Below are positions 1-8,055 of a DNA stretch of 55,912 nucleotides, in pieces. Source of the stretch: Phycisphaerae bacterium (lineage in GTDB: Bacteria; Planctomycetota; Phycisphaerae; Phycisphaerales; SM1A02). Within the stretch, counting starts at the first letter, position 1; each line of letters starts with the position of its first letter. The stretch covers positions 1 through 55,912 of the forward strand of contig PAHO01000004.1 of assembly GCA_002705085.1 (NCBI GenBank), given 5' to 3'. The notes beneath the pieces were generated by a model. That model saw only the letters and a list, made by a program, of their open reading frames with translations, was not told the DNA's origin and did not search any database. The position numbers and the translations under genes are program-made.

Positions 1-164
1 CCGGAGACAGCGAGCTGCTTGTCGAGTGGGTTGCTGTAGTTCAAAAAGATTTTGTAGGTGACTTCACCTGCGGCCAGCGATTCTTCGGTGTAAGAAGCGC
101 CAACGAAATCAGCGGAAGCCATGGCGGTTGCGCCAAGAACGGCTGCAAATGCAATACGGGACAT
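1..164 (-). CDS. Exported protein, N-terminal part only
   Basis: The start codon and about 54 residues are present; the rest lies beyond the left edge. The protein begins MSRIAFAAVLGATAMASA, a typical Sec signal peptide with a probable cut after ASA. The mature part starts DFVGASYTEESLAAGEV. An AGGA ribosome site sits a few bases before the ATG. The short hydrophobic leader and the next residues resemble secreted PEP-CTERM or surface proteins of planctomycetes, but the C-terminus that would decide this is missing. It is transcribed in the same direction as the upstream CIA30 gene, 250 bases away, so it probably has its own promoter. Function is unknown. Confidence 0.75.
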   Translation of the reverse strand, partial: MSRIAFAAVLGATAMASADFVGASYTEESLAAGEVTYKIFLNYSNPLDKQLAVS

Positions 165-372
165 AGGTGGTCCTCTCTCTTTCCAATTTGTGGTAGCCGG
201 CGAACCGGCGTTCTCTTCAATCTTCATTTGTGACGACATTCGCCACACACAACCAAAATGCAGAAAGACCGTGCCAAAGGCAAGTGGGAATCTGAAAATA
301 TTTCATCCGGTGGCCAGATCCGCATTGAGAACGCGAAAGGGGGGGCATTATTGGGGACCTTGGGGTGGATTT

Positions 373-390
373 GCAGCCTGTACGGGCTGC
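373..390 (-). other. Small hairpin downstream of the CIA30-domain gene
   Basis: GCAGCC and GGCTGC form a 6-bp stem with a 6-base loop, 26 bases after the stop of the minus-strand CIA30 gene. No T-run follows on the minus strand, so it is at best a weak terminator or an RNA 3'-end stabiliser. Nothing else was recognised between 165 and 415. Confidence 0.25.
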
Positions 391-415
391 GTTGGTTGTT
401 CGGCCCATCCAGGGG

Positions 416-1249
416 TCAGCGTGAGGTTGGCTCCAGACGCTGTTCCAAGAGCCGGTCGATGTTGCGGCGATGGGCCCAAGCTCGATCTTGGTCGGAATTC
501 ATGCCCATGGCGCCCCGGAAGTCTTGCCGCGTTTCTGACCGGATTTCTTCCGGCAAATTGCCCATCATCAGGACGCTGCTGATGGCCAATTCATAGAGGT
601 CTGCACACCCCGCATGGTCACCATCGTTGTACCGGGGCACCCCCATTTCGATGGCTTGCAGAAGAATTGACTGTTCGGCGGTGCGGTTGCCAGGTTGGGT
701 GGCTGTCGGTGAGTTGGCATAGGTTGAAATCTTGATCAAGGTGAGGTCAAACTCAGCTTCCTTCTTGTCACCAATAAGGACTCCGAGCCCAGCACAGTCG
801 GAAGCTTGAAGATCACCACGGGCCAAGACACGACCAAAGCTCACGGCTTCAAATCCAGAGAGGGGGAGGCGGTGGGTGGTTCGAACCCCTTTTTTTGTCT
901 GAAACCGGGTTCGATATCCCCCAGCCATCATTCTGCGGCGGGAAGAGTCGATCATGAAATCCCACGTGCGACCGTCGCCAAGAACTTCAATTTCGAAGCC
1001 GTCGAAGTTCTGCCCCAAATTCAGTTGACGGGTTCTGGCCCAAGCAAATCCGCCATTGTTCTCCAGTGAGAGGTCCCCTCGAAATCTGAGGCCGGTGTTC
1101 GATTCGGTCAATGTCCCCCTGGAGAGACCGCCCATGACCCCATCGAGGACCACCCGCCACTGGGTGGATGCCAGTTCAACGGGGGCTTTGGCGGGATTCG
1201 ACGGGCCAGTGGCGAATAAAAGGGCGATCGCGGCGAAAAAAGCGGGCAT
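416..1249 (-). CDS. CIA30-domain exported protein with extra C-terminal helical domain
   Basis: A 277-residue protein with an N-terminal hydrophobic leader (MPAFFAAIALLFATG). Next comes a CIA30-type domain at about residues 25-170, showing W-RVVLDGVMGGLS-RG, a Phe-rich GDLSLENNGGFAWAR strand and an FEIEVLGDGRTWDF segment. CIA30 domains are jelly-roll folds named for a complex I assembly factor; in bacteria the secreted forms have no settled role. The last 85 residues form a separate helical unit (AIEMGVPRYNDGDHAGCADLYE) of the kind seen after CIA30 in planctomycetes. The ATG at 1249 was chosen over longer in-frame extensions because it starts the signal peptide. It is divergent from the repeat-protein gene at 1384. 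Confidence 0.75.
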   Translation of the reverse strand: MPAFFAAIALLFATGPSNPAKAPVELASTQWRVVLDGVMGGLSRGTLTESNTGLRFRGDLSLENNGGFAWARTRQLNLGQNFDGFEIEVLGDGRTWDFMIDSSRRRMMAGGYRTRFQTKKGVRTTHRLPLSGFEAVSFGRVLARGDLQASDCAGLGVLIGDKKEAEFDLTLIKISTYANSPTATQPGNRTAEQSILLQAIEMGVPRYNDGDHAGCADLYELAISSVLMMGNLPEEIRSETRQDFRGAMGMNSDQDRAWAHRRNIDRLLEQRLEPTSR

Positions 1250-1319
1250 TTTCAACTCTAGGCCGGGAGTCGAAGCCAGAGGGAAGATTCTGTCCAACGT
1301 CCGAAAATAGATTTCATGC

Positions 1320-1348
1320 TTGAATATTAGTTGTATCTGAGGTTTAAT
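1320..1348 (+). promoter_or_regulatory. Candidate sigma-70 type promoter for the repeat-protein gene
   Basis: TTGAAT (1320-1325) and TTTAAT (1343-1348) are separated by 17 bases in an AT-rich stretch of the 134-bp divergent region. They match the -35 and -10 consensus at 4/6 and 5/6 positions. A start site near 1355 would give a leader of about 30 bases. This is pattern matching by eye only. Confidence 0.4.
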
Positions 1349-1383
1349 ACTTCTTACTTCGGGGGTGGGATCTTCCGAATGAC

Positions 1384-4300
1384 ATGTTTTGGTGGTGGAT
1401 GAAGCCAAGGGGGCTTGCTGTGGACTTTTTCCGCCGACTGTTGTTCAGCACATTTTTCATTGTCTGTACTGCGCCCACAGTTGCGCAGTTCAATGATGGC
1501 GGTACAGATCCGTTGGGTGATGACGCCGGACGTCCCGACAGCCTTGGTGGCTTTGCCGCCTGCTGCATCGCCGGAGAGTGCATTGATAATTTCCCGGTTG
1601 ACGTTTGCTTGGCCACTGGCGGCGAACCACAACCTGGGGGGGTGACTTGCGATGATGAACCATGTGTTGCTTCGCTGCTGGGCGGATGCTGCACCGCTGA
1701 CTTGTGTTGCACCGAACTTGAAGAAGCCGACTGCATCGCTTCGGGGGGGCGGTTCCAAGGGGTTGGCACCAGCTGCATCAGCGGTCAGTCTTCGGTGATC
1801 TGTCCGGTGGTGGGACGGTGCTGTTTGAACGACGGCACTTGTGGCGATGCCATCACTCTTGAAGAATGCGAAACCGTTGGCGGATCTTGGGGTGGCTATG
1901 GCACAACCTGTGGCCCGCAGGGCTGTGCAGGTGCCTGCTGTTTGATGGATGGCACATGCGTTTCAGGCCAGAGTCGAGAATCCTGTGCTGCATCTGGTGG
2001 TTTGCATCAGGGTGACGTTTCCGACTGCACGGGTGAAGATTGTCGGACGCAATTGGGACGGGGGGTTGGACTGAATTCTCCCGATGGTCAAGAGTGGATG
2101 GTGCAGGTTCCTCAGTTCGACACCAACGGAGGACTGTTCGAGTTGACGGGGGCCACCCTGGAGGTTCGCTCCAAAGTTGTGGCCAAACTCCAACTCCTCA
2201 ATGTCTCATCCGAACCAATCGACACCAGCGTGCCTTACAACGTGGAGTTCCGTTTGGTGAACGGTCCTTGTGGCATTGGTTTCCCCGAGACCACCCTTTT
2301 GGATGAGACCGGAATTGAAGCTTGTGCCACCAATCCTTTGCCCGCAGGTGAATCTTGCGATTATGGATGTGGACGGGTTTATGACCGAGTCGATGGTGAC
2401 CTGCTTCTTGAGTTGCCGGAATCATGCTTTGATGATCTCACCGGTGATGGACAGCTTGAGATCGGATTCGAGGGGGACAATGATTTTGCGGCCCCTCCCG
2501 GTGGCTCTTTGTTTGTGGTGGGCCCCAATGTTGGTCAAGCCGAAGTGTGGGTGCGTTACTCATTCAATTACGTCGGTGGAGCATGCTGCTTGTGCGATGG
2601 GACTTGCTTCGACACGCTTGAAGATGATTGCTTGGACCAAGGTGGCGTCTTCTCAGGAGCAGGAAGCCTCTGCTCGCAGAAATCCTGCACCCCACGGGGT
2701 CGATGCTGCTTGCCTTGTCCCAATGAGGATGGCTTGTTGTGCCTGGATGATGTCACCGATGGCTTCTGTCGAGGCGTTGGTGGTTCTTGGATCGAATGTG
2801 GCACTTGCGATATGGATCCCTGCCCCATCGAAGATTGCAACGGCAACTCGATCCCCGACGAATGCGAAATCGATGGGAACGACTGCGATGGCAATGGCAT
2901 CCCAGATGATTGCCAAACTGATTGCGACGGGGACAGCATCCCTGACGCCTGCGAGGTGGATTGCAACGGCGACGGCACACCCGATGACTGCCAAGATCTC
3001 GCGGACTGCGATGCGAATGGCACGCCAGATGTTTGTGAGCCGTTTGAAGATTGCAATGGTTCCGGTGTGCCCGACCGATGTGAAACCGACGGCAACGATT
3101 GCGATGCCAACGGCATTCCCGACGATTGCGAACCGGACTGCGATGCCGATGGCTTGATTGATGCATGTGAAGTCGATTGCAATGACGACGGCACCCCGGA
3201 CGACTGCCAATCCCTGGCGGACTGCGATGCCAATGGCACGCCGGATGTGTGCGAGCCCTCTGAAGATTGCAATGGTTCTGGCATTCCCGACCGCTGCGAA
3301 TTGAGTGGCAACGACTGTGATGCCAATGGCATTCCCGACGAATGTGATTCAGATTGCGATGCTGATGGCATCCCTGATGCTTGCGAGAAAGATTGCAACG
3401 AGGACGGTGTTGCCGATGATTGTCAGGACCTCGCGGACTGCAATGGCAACGGCACCCCAGACGTGTGCGAGAACATCAATGATTGCGATGGCAATGGCAT
3501 TCCTGATGAATGCCAGACGGATTGTGATGCCAATGGTGTCCCGGATGCTTGCGAAGTTGATTGCGACGCGAATGGCACCCCAGACGCCTGTGAGCCGTTC
3601 GACGATTGCAACGGGTCAGGTGTCCCTGACCGCTGTGAACTCGATGGCAACGACTGTGATGCCAATGGTGTTCCTGACGAATGTCAAGAGGACTGTGACA
3701 ACGACGGTATCCCCGATGCCTGCGAAGACTCCGGTGACTGCAATGCCAACGGAATCCCTGATGATTGCGAAGGTTTGCCCGACTGTGATGCCAACGGAAC
3801 TCCCGATGAGTGCGAGCCTTCCGAAGATTGCAATGGCAATGGTCTGCCCGACCGTTGTGAAACCGAAGGCAACGACTGCGATGCCAACGGCATTCCTGAC
3901 GATTGCGAATCGGACTGTGATGCTGATGGTTTGATTGATGCTTGTGAAGTCGATTGCAACGACGATGGCACGCCAGACGATTGTCAGGATCTTGCCGACT
4001 GCGATCAAAATGGCACGCCAGATGTGTGCGAACCCTCTGAAGATTGCAATGGTTCTGGCATTCCCGACCGTTGTGAGGTCGATGGCAACGACTGCAACAG
4101 CAATGGCATCCCAGACGAGTGTGACCTTGCAGGCAACGATTGCGATGCCAACGGTATTCCCGACGATTGCGAATCGGACTGTGATGCTGATGGTTTGATT
4201 GATGCCTGCGAAGTCGATTGCAATGCCGACGGCACCCCGGACGACTGCCAATCCCTGGCGGACTGCGATGCCAATGGCACGCCTGATGTGTGCGAGCCCG

Positions 4301-5730
4301 CCGAAGATTGCAACGGATCTGGCATTCCGGACCGTTGTGAAGTCGAAGGCAATGACTGCAACGTCAACGGCATCCCAGACGAATGTGAACTTCAAGACAA
4401 CGACTGCGACAGCAACGGCACGCCTGATGATTGCCAGAGTGACTGCGACAACGATGGCACGCCTGACAGTTGCGAAGATGATTGCAACGGCAATGGGCAA
4501 CCTGACGATTGCGATATCGCGGAAGGGTCAAGCGAAGACTGTGATGCGAATGGTCAGCCCGACGAGTGTGACCCTCAGGGTTCTTGCTGCATCGGGGAGT
4601 CATGTGTAGTCGCCGTCGAAGCTTGTTGTCTGAGCCAGGGTGGTGTTTATGGTGGGGACAACACCAGCTGTTCACCAAATCCCTGTGAGACCGACGACAA
4701 TCCAACTCGCGGTGACGCGGGCCTGAAGGGCTCTGTTCTGGTCTTCCCAGATGTTGTGGTTGAGCACGATCCGAATGGCGAGGTCCGATTGGACACGTTG
4801 ATCCAGATCAGCAATGACCATCCAGATGCGGTTCAATTGCACATGTACTTGGTTGATGGTGCTGGCAACTGTGTCTTCTTGGACCAAACCATTGTGCTCA
4901 CCGGCAACCAGCCCACCTGGTGGCGGGCTTCTGACGGCGAGCGCCTTGGCGGATCGGTGGCCCCATTTGGCGCCTTGTATCCAAATGGCTTGGGCATTGA
5001 AGAATCTGATGGTTCGTATCTGGCTCGTGGATTCTTGGTGGTCGTCGCAACCGATTCAGAATTCCGTCCCATCCGTCACAACCACTTGTCTGGTGCCGCA
5101 GTGGTGGTCAATGAGATTTCCGCTTCGGAATATTCGGCCATGGCCTGGCCAGTGGTCGATGGTTCGGTGCCGCACGGTGGGATCGTGGGGGATGGCAGTG
5201 GCACCATCAACCTGGATGGATCCGACTATGCGTCAACATCCAACCGGCTGTTGTTGGGCTTCGAGCCAGTCCAGGGCATGATTGATCACGAAGTCGTCTT
5301 GCTGGGCATGGATCTTGATCTTCGCCACTCTTCTGGGGCTGTCCCAGCTTCAACGAAAGCCAAGTGGGAAATTTGGAATGCCAATGAAGTCAAATTCAGC
5401 GGCACCGGACGTTGTATTCGTTGTTGGGATGCCACTTGGTTGAGCGATTACGACCAGCCCAATCATTTCTTGGCCTCCACACTGCAAACCTCGGTGGCCA
5501 AGGGGCGGCTGGACACGGAAGCTTCAGCCCAATGCGATTCTGGTGACGGTCTCTTGGCAGCACCTGCGTTGGTCGGCGTGGTGCACCGTGAGTTGTCCTA
5601 TGGAACCACTCGCATGGTGATGACCCAAACGGGATGGCAGCCTTCGACCATTCGCTTCGATCAGTTGGAGCTTCCAGAAGAGGCTGGAGCCATGCTGCGT
5701 GACCTGGGGCGTTTGTTGAACAAACGTTGA
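1384..5730 (+). CDS. Giant secreted Cys-rich protein with 40 Ca-binding-type DC(D/N)xNGxPD repeats
   Basis: A 1448-residue protein with a signal peptide (FFRRLLFSTFFIVCTAPTVAQ). Residues 55-220 hold four six-cysteine modules (CC-x2-DG-x-C ... C-x3-GG ... C ... C). Residues 220-395 look like an all-beta domain, followed by two more modules. Residues 484-1062 are 40 tandem units of about 14 residues of the type D-C-(D/N)-x-(N/D)-G-x-P-D-x-C. These resemble thrombospondin type 3 and other EF-like Ca-binding repeats, with two Cys per unit. One more module follows, then a roughly 345-residue beta-rich domain. The expected role is a rigid, Ca- and disulfide-stabilised extracellular or surface structure; this is inferred. 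The start could also be the ATG at 1399. A strong terminator follows. Confidence 0.85.
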   Translation: MFWWWMKPRGLAVDFFRRLLFSTFFIVCTAPTVAQFNDGGTDPLGDDAGRPDSLGGFAACCIAGECIDNFPVDVCLATGGEPQPGGVTCDDEPCVASLLGGCCTADLCCTELEEADCIASGGRFQGVGTSCISGQSSVICPVVGRCCLNDGTCGDAITLEECETVGGSWGGYGTTCGPQGCAGACCLMDGTCVSGQSRESCAASGGLHQGDVSDCTGEDCRTQLGRGVGLNSPDGQEWMVQVPQFDTNGGLFELTGATLEVRSKVVAKLQLLNVSSEPIDTSVPYNVEFRLVNGPCGIGFPETTLLDETGIEACATNPLPAGESCDYGCGRVYDRVDGDLLLELPESCFDDLTGDGQLEIGFEGDNDFAAPPGGSLFVVGPNVGQAEVWVRYSFNYVGGACCLCDGTCFDTLEDDCLDQGGVFSGAGSLCSQKSCTPRGRCCLPCPNEDGLLCLDDVTDGFCRGVGGSWIECGTCDMDPCPIEDCNGNSIPDECEIDGNDCDGNGIPDDCQTDCDGDSIPDACEVDCNGDGTPDDCQDLADCDANGTPDVCEPFEDCNGSGVPDRCETDGNDCDANGIPDDCEPDCDADGLIDACEVDCNDDGTPDDCQSLADCDANGTPDVCEPSEDCNGSGIPDRCELSGNDCDANGIPDECDSDCDADGIPDACEKDCNEDGVADDCQDLADCNGNGTPDVCENINDCDGNGIPDECQTDCDANGVPDACEVDCDANGTPDACEPFDDCNGSGVPDRCELDGNDCDANGVPDECQEDCDNDGIPDACEDSGDCNANGIPDDCEGLPDCDANGTPDECEPSEDCNGNGLPDRCETEGNDCDANGIPDDCESDCDADGLIDACEVDCNDDGTPDDCQDLADCDQNGTPDVCEPSEDCNGSGIPDRCEVDGNDCNSNGIPDECDLAGNDCDANGIPDDCESDCDADGLIDACEVDCNADGTPDDCQSLADCDANGTPDVCEPAEDCNGSGIPDRCEVEGNDCNVNGIPDECELQDNDCDSNGTPDDCQSDCDNDGTPDSCEDDCNGNGQPDDCDIAEGSSEDCDANGQPDECDPQGSCCIGESCVVAVEACCLSQGGVYGGDNTSCSPNPCETDDNPTRGDAGLKGSVLVFPDVVVEHDPNGEVRLDTLIQISNDHPDAVQLHMYLVDGAGNCVFLDQTIVLTGNQPTWWRASDGERLGGSVAPFGALYPNGLGIEESDGSYLARGFLVVVATDSEFRPIRHNHLSGAAVVVNEISASEYSAMAWPVVDGSVPHGGIVGDGSGTINLDGSDYASTSNRLLLGFEPVQGMIDHEVVLLGMDLDLRHSSGAVPASTKAKWEIWNANEVKFSGTGRCIRCWDATWLSDYDQPNHFLASTLQTSVAKGRLDTEASAQCDSGDGLLAAPALVGVVHRELSYGTTRMVMTQTGWQPSTIRFDQLELPEEAGAMLRDLGRLLNKR
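2833..4569 (+). repeat. Array of 40 degenerate ~42-bp coding repeats (TSP3-like units)
   Basis: Forty units with core D-C-(D/N)-x-(N/D/S)-G-x-(P/I/A)-D-x-C run without interruption. A higher-order period of about five units is visible. Units ending PDRC are numbers 6, 11, 19, 24, 29 and 35. The block LIDAC / TPDDC / TPDVC / PDRC recurs nearly unchanged at units 8-11, 26-29 and 32-35. This points to expansion by duplicating multi-unit blocks rather than single units. Confidence 0.9.
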
Positions 5731-5779
5731 TTTGGTCTCATGAACTCTTGCGATCGCCGGGGGGGGTGATCGCAGACAG

Positions 5780-5809
5780 AACGCCCGGATTTCGGTCCGG
5801 GCGTTTTTC
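5780..5809 (+). terminator. Rho-independent terminator after the repeat-protein gene
   Basis: A perfect 10-bp stem (AACGCCCGGA / TCCGGGCGTT) with a 6-base loop is followed by TTTCT. It lies 50 bases after the stop codon of the 1448-residue protein. Confidence 0.9.
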
Positions 5810-5827
5810 TGTGGTACCGTTGGATTT

Positions 5828-7108
5828 ATGAGTGCGACGCTATCAACTTTTCCCACTTTTGTGAAGTTTTGGAAGATGGCAAGATGGGTACTGCTCGCCC
5901 TTGCCCTGGGGTACGCGTTGCTTTGGATGCGCTATACCACGGTAGAACGGGTTTTGGCCTTTGATCCCGTCGTGGCCATGAACGCCGGGTTCGCCGACGT
6001 TCCAGTCGAAGATCGAGGATGGCCCGAAATGCGGAAGGCGTTGGTGGCCATGCACGCTGACGATCCACAGGCTGCAGAGTTGCTTCGCGAGGCCAGCCGC
6101 TGTGAAGTGCTTGGCTTTTACGCGGGTCATCCTGAGGATTTCAGCCCCGAAGACAGGGAACTGTGGCCGGAAAAATTTTCCGATGAAGAATTAAGCGTGG
6201 ACGCCAACCCTTGGAGTTGGGAACGATCTGCAATCGCCATCCAACTACCGCATTTGGCTGATTTCAGGGAGGCCGCTCTTTACCTCAAGGATCATGCATT
6301 GGAGCAGGGAGAGGGTGGTTCCCTCGAAGACCTGCGAGCGATGCGTCGACTCTCAGTTCTTTGTCATGAGCAGCCCACCCTCATCAATCAGTTGGTTGGC
6401 ATGGCAATCTTGGCCCTCGAAGTTGACACCATGTCGCATTTGCTTGAGGACCACGGGACAACGTATTCCGATGAAGTCTTGGAATCGTTTGAAGCGGAAC
6501 TGGATTTGGCGCTGGCTGCGTTGTCTCCTCTATCACTTCAGGGTGAGCAGATCATGTTTGATGATGTGCTTCAGCGTATGTACTCCGACGATGGTGCGGG
6601 CAATGGCATTTTCATCGGAGGGTCAGATGCGTTGTCCGACGGCATGGAATTCATGGGGTTTCCTGACCGCCGCCGAACCACGGTTGACACCGTCGTGGCC
6701 CCCTTCCTTGCCCAATGGATGCCTGATCGCCAAACCACCCGAGAGCTGTATGCCGCAATGATGGCTGAGCAAGTCCAGTTCTGTAAGGCTCCCTTGTGGG
6801 ACCGTCCGGAAGACTCTCAGTTTGAGGGGACCGGGAATCCAATCATCGATCTCACGCTTCCCGCCCTCACCAAAGCCATCGACCAAGTGCAATTGAAGCG
6901 AATGGAAATAGAAGCCATGTCATTGGTTGTGGCAGCCTATCGAGAGCGAACTCGTACGGGTGCGTTCCCAGCCGAGGCGCCGATTGAAGTGCGGGATTGT
7001 TGGGTCGACGGTCTCGTGGGTTACGAAGTGGTGGATGGTTTGCCAGAGGTGCGAAGTGCTTGTCCTCATCAGAAGGGACAGGTTCTTTTTCCGGTTCGAG
7101 GCGAGTGA
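5828..7108 (+). CDS. Membrane-anchored protein of unknown function
   Basis: A 426-residue protein with one N-terminal membrane segment at about residues 17-35 (ARWVLLALALGYALLW). The rest is a long, mostly helical, acidic soluble region, presumably on the outer face of the inner membrane. The central part (DLRAMRRLSVLCHEQPTLI, then an MAILALEV segment) resembles large anchored planctomycete proteins of unknown role. The C-terminus (RERTRTGAFPAE near residue 380) looks like the stretch found near the ends of pseudopilin-like or DUF proteins of this phylum. No catalytic motif was recognised. It follows the terminator at 5780-5809, so it is transcribed separately. The start has only a weak GGA ribosome site. 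Confidence 0.65.
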   Translation: MSATLSTFPTFVKFWKMARWVLLALALGYALLWMRYTTVERVLAFDPVVAMNAGFADVPVEDRGWPEMRKALVAMHADDPQAAELLREASRCEVLGFYAGHPEDFSPEDRELWPEKFSDEELSVDANPWSWERSAIAIQLPHLADFREAALYLKDHALEQGEGGSLEDLRAMRRLSVLCHEQPTLINQLVGMAILALEVDTMSHLLEDHGTTYSDEVLESFEAELDLALAALSPLSLQGEQIMFDDVLQRMYSDDGAGNGIFIGGSDALSDGMEFMGFPDRRRTTVDTVVAPFLAQWMPDRQTTRELYAAMMAEQVQFCKAPLWDRPEDSQFEGTGNPIIDLTLPALTKAIDQVQLKRMEIEAMSLVVAAYRERTRTGAFPAEAPIEVRDCWVDGLVGYEVVDGLPEVRSACPHQKGQVLFPVRGE

Positions 7109-7129
7109 TCTTCTGGGGGGATCTTTTGG

Positions 7130-7963
7130 TCAATAGCGAATCGAGATACCGGTGAAAAAATTGAAGTCGTCGGCATCCCCTTCCAAGCCGAAATTGCAGC
7201 CCGCATCGAGCACCGTGTCGGTGGCCACCTCATACGTGACTCCTACCCCCAAAATGGAAGTGAACTCCTCATCGGCGTCAGGCCGCAGGATCCCAATGCC
7301 TTCAACGTAGGTTCCAAGTACTTCGGTGATTTCAAAACCAAAAACACCGGTACCAACGTATTCCACGTCGTAATGGTCTTCGGTCTCGTTGTGCACGAAG
7401 TCGGTTTCAAACATGAGCCCAAGACCCACGGTCTCGCTCAAGGTCGTTGCATACGGGAAGATGAATCCCCCTTCAATCTCGTCCCCACCAATGCCGTTGG
7501 TTGAGGTTGGGATTTGAACAAAAGGCATGAACGCGAATGCATCGCCTTCAGAATCGTTTCCCCAAAGGTTCATTTTGAGCCGGATCTGGGTGTCGCCAAC
7601 CCCATCGATTTTTTGGGTCCCGTCATCAGAAATAACAAATGGGTCCATGACGAACTGGATGTCCATGTCGTGCCGCAGGCCCACTTTGAAGTTGATTGGC
7701 GCGAGTGTTGTGCTTTCGGCATCATCGGTTTGGCTGTAATCCACAAAGCTCATTTCCAACTGGAAGGCGCCAGCATCAACGGTGTAAGGGCTCTCCGTGA
7801 AGTCTGGTCGGTCAGCACTCATGGATCTCCACTCGCTCCGCGGGGTGGGGTTCCAGAGCGTGTGTTCTGATTTGCTCGAGGTATCGGCGTGGGCAGCATT
7901 GCCTCCGAAACCGAGGAGCAAAGCAGCGAGCAGAGTTGGGTGGGCATGGCGATTATGTAGCAT
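7130..7963 (-). CDS. Outer-membrane beta-barrel, MetA-pathway transporter-like
   Basis: A 277-residue protein with a signal peptide (LLAALLLGFGGNAAHA) followed by S-x-DRPDFTESPYTVDAGAFQLE. That motif is typical of the phenol-degradation MetA-like family of outer-membrane proteins. Alternating polar/hydrophobic strands follow, and the chain ends in Tyr (FFTGISIRY), as expected for a barrel recognised by BamA. The family is associated with uptake of small hydrophobic compounds, but the substrate here is unknown. It faces the unknown membrane gene at 7108 tail to tail with only 21 bases between. A 92-base gap separates it from the upstream PDZ gene on the same strand. Confidence 0.75.
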   Translation of the reverse strand: MLHNRHAHPTLLAALLLGFGGNAAHADTSSKSEHTLWNPTPRSEWRSMSADRPDFTESPYTVDAGAFQLEMSFVDYSQTDDAESTTLAPINFKVGLRHDMDIQFVMDPFVISDDGTQKIDGVGDTQIRLKMNLWGNDSEGDAFAFMPFVQIPTSTNGIGGDEIEGGFIFPYATTLSETVGLGLMFETDFVHNETEDHYDVEYVGTGVFGFEITEVLGTYVEGIGILRPDADEEFTSILGVGVTYEVATDTVLDAGCNFGLEGDADDFNFFTGISIRY

Positions 7964-8055
7964 TGGCTACAAAGCATAGCAGGCAATTTGTAAGTGATCA
8001 GGAACGATGATCAGGAGGTTGGAATCACACCATCAATGGTTCTTGATTCCCGGGC

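Noticed and set aside
875-895. T-loop-like GGTTCGAACCCC followed by a T-run, resembling a tRNA 3' end with a terminator
   Set aside because: No acceptor, anticodon or D arm is nearby, and it lies inside the CIA30-domain coding sequence, where it encodes ordinary residues on the minus strand.
2568-4500. Long open frames on the minus strand and in a second plus frame across the repeat array, coding Ser/Gln-rich or Val/Ile-rich repeats
   Set aside because: They are by-products of the codon pattern of the tandem DC-x-x-NG repeats; they have no ribosome sites and no conserved features.
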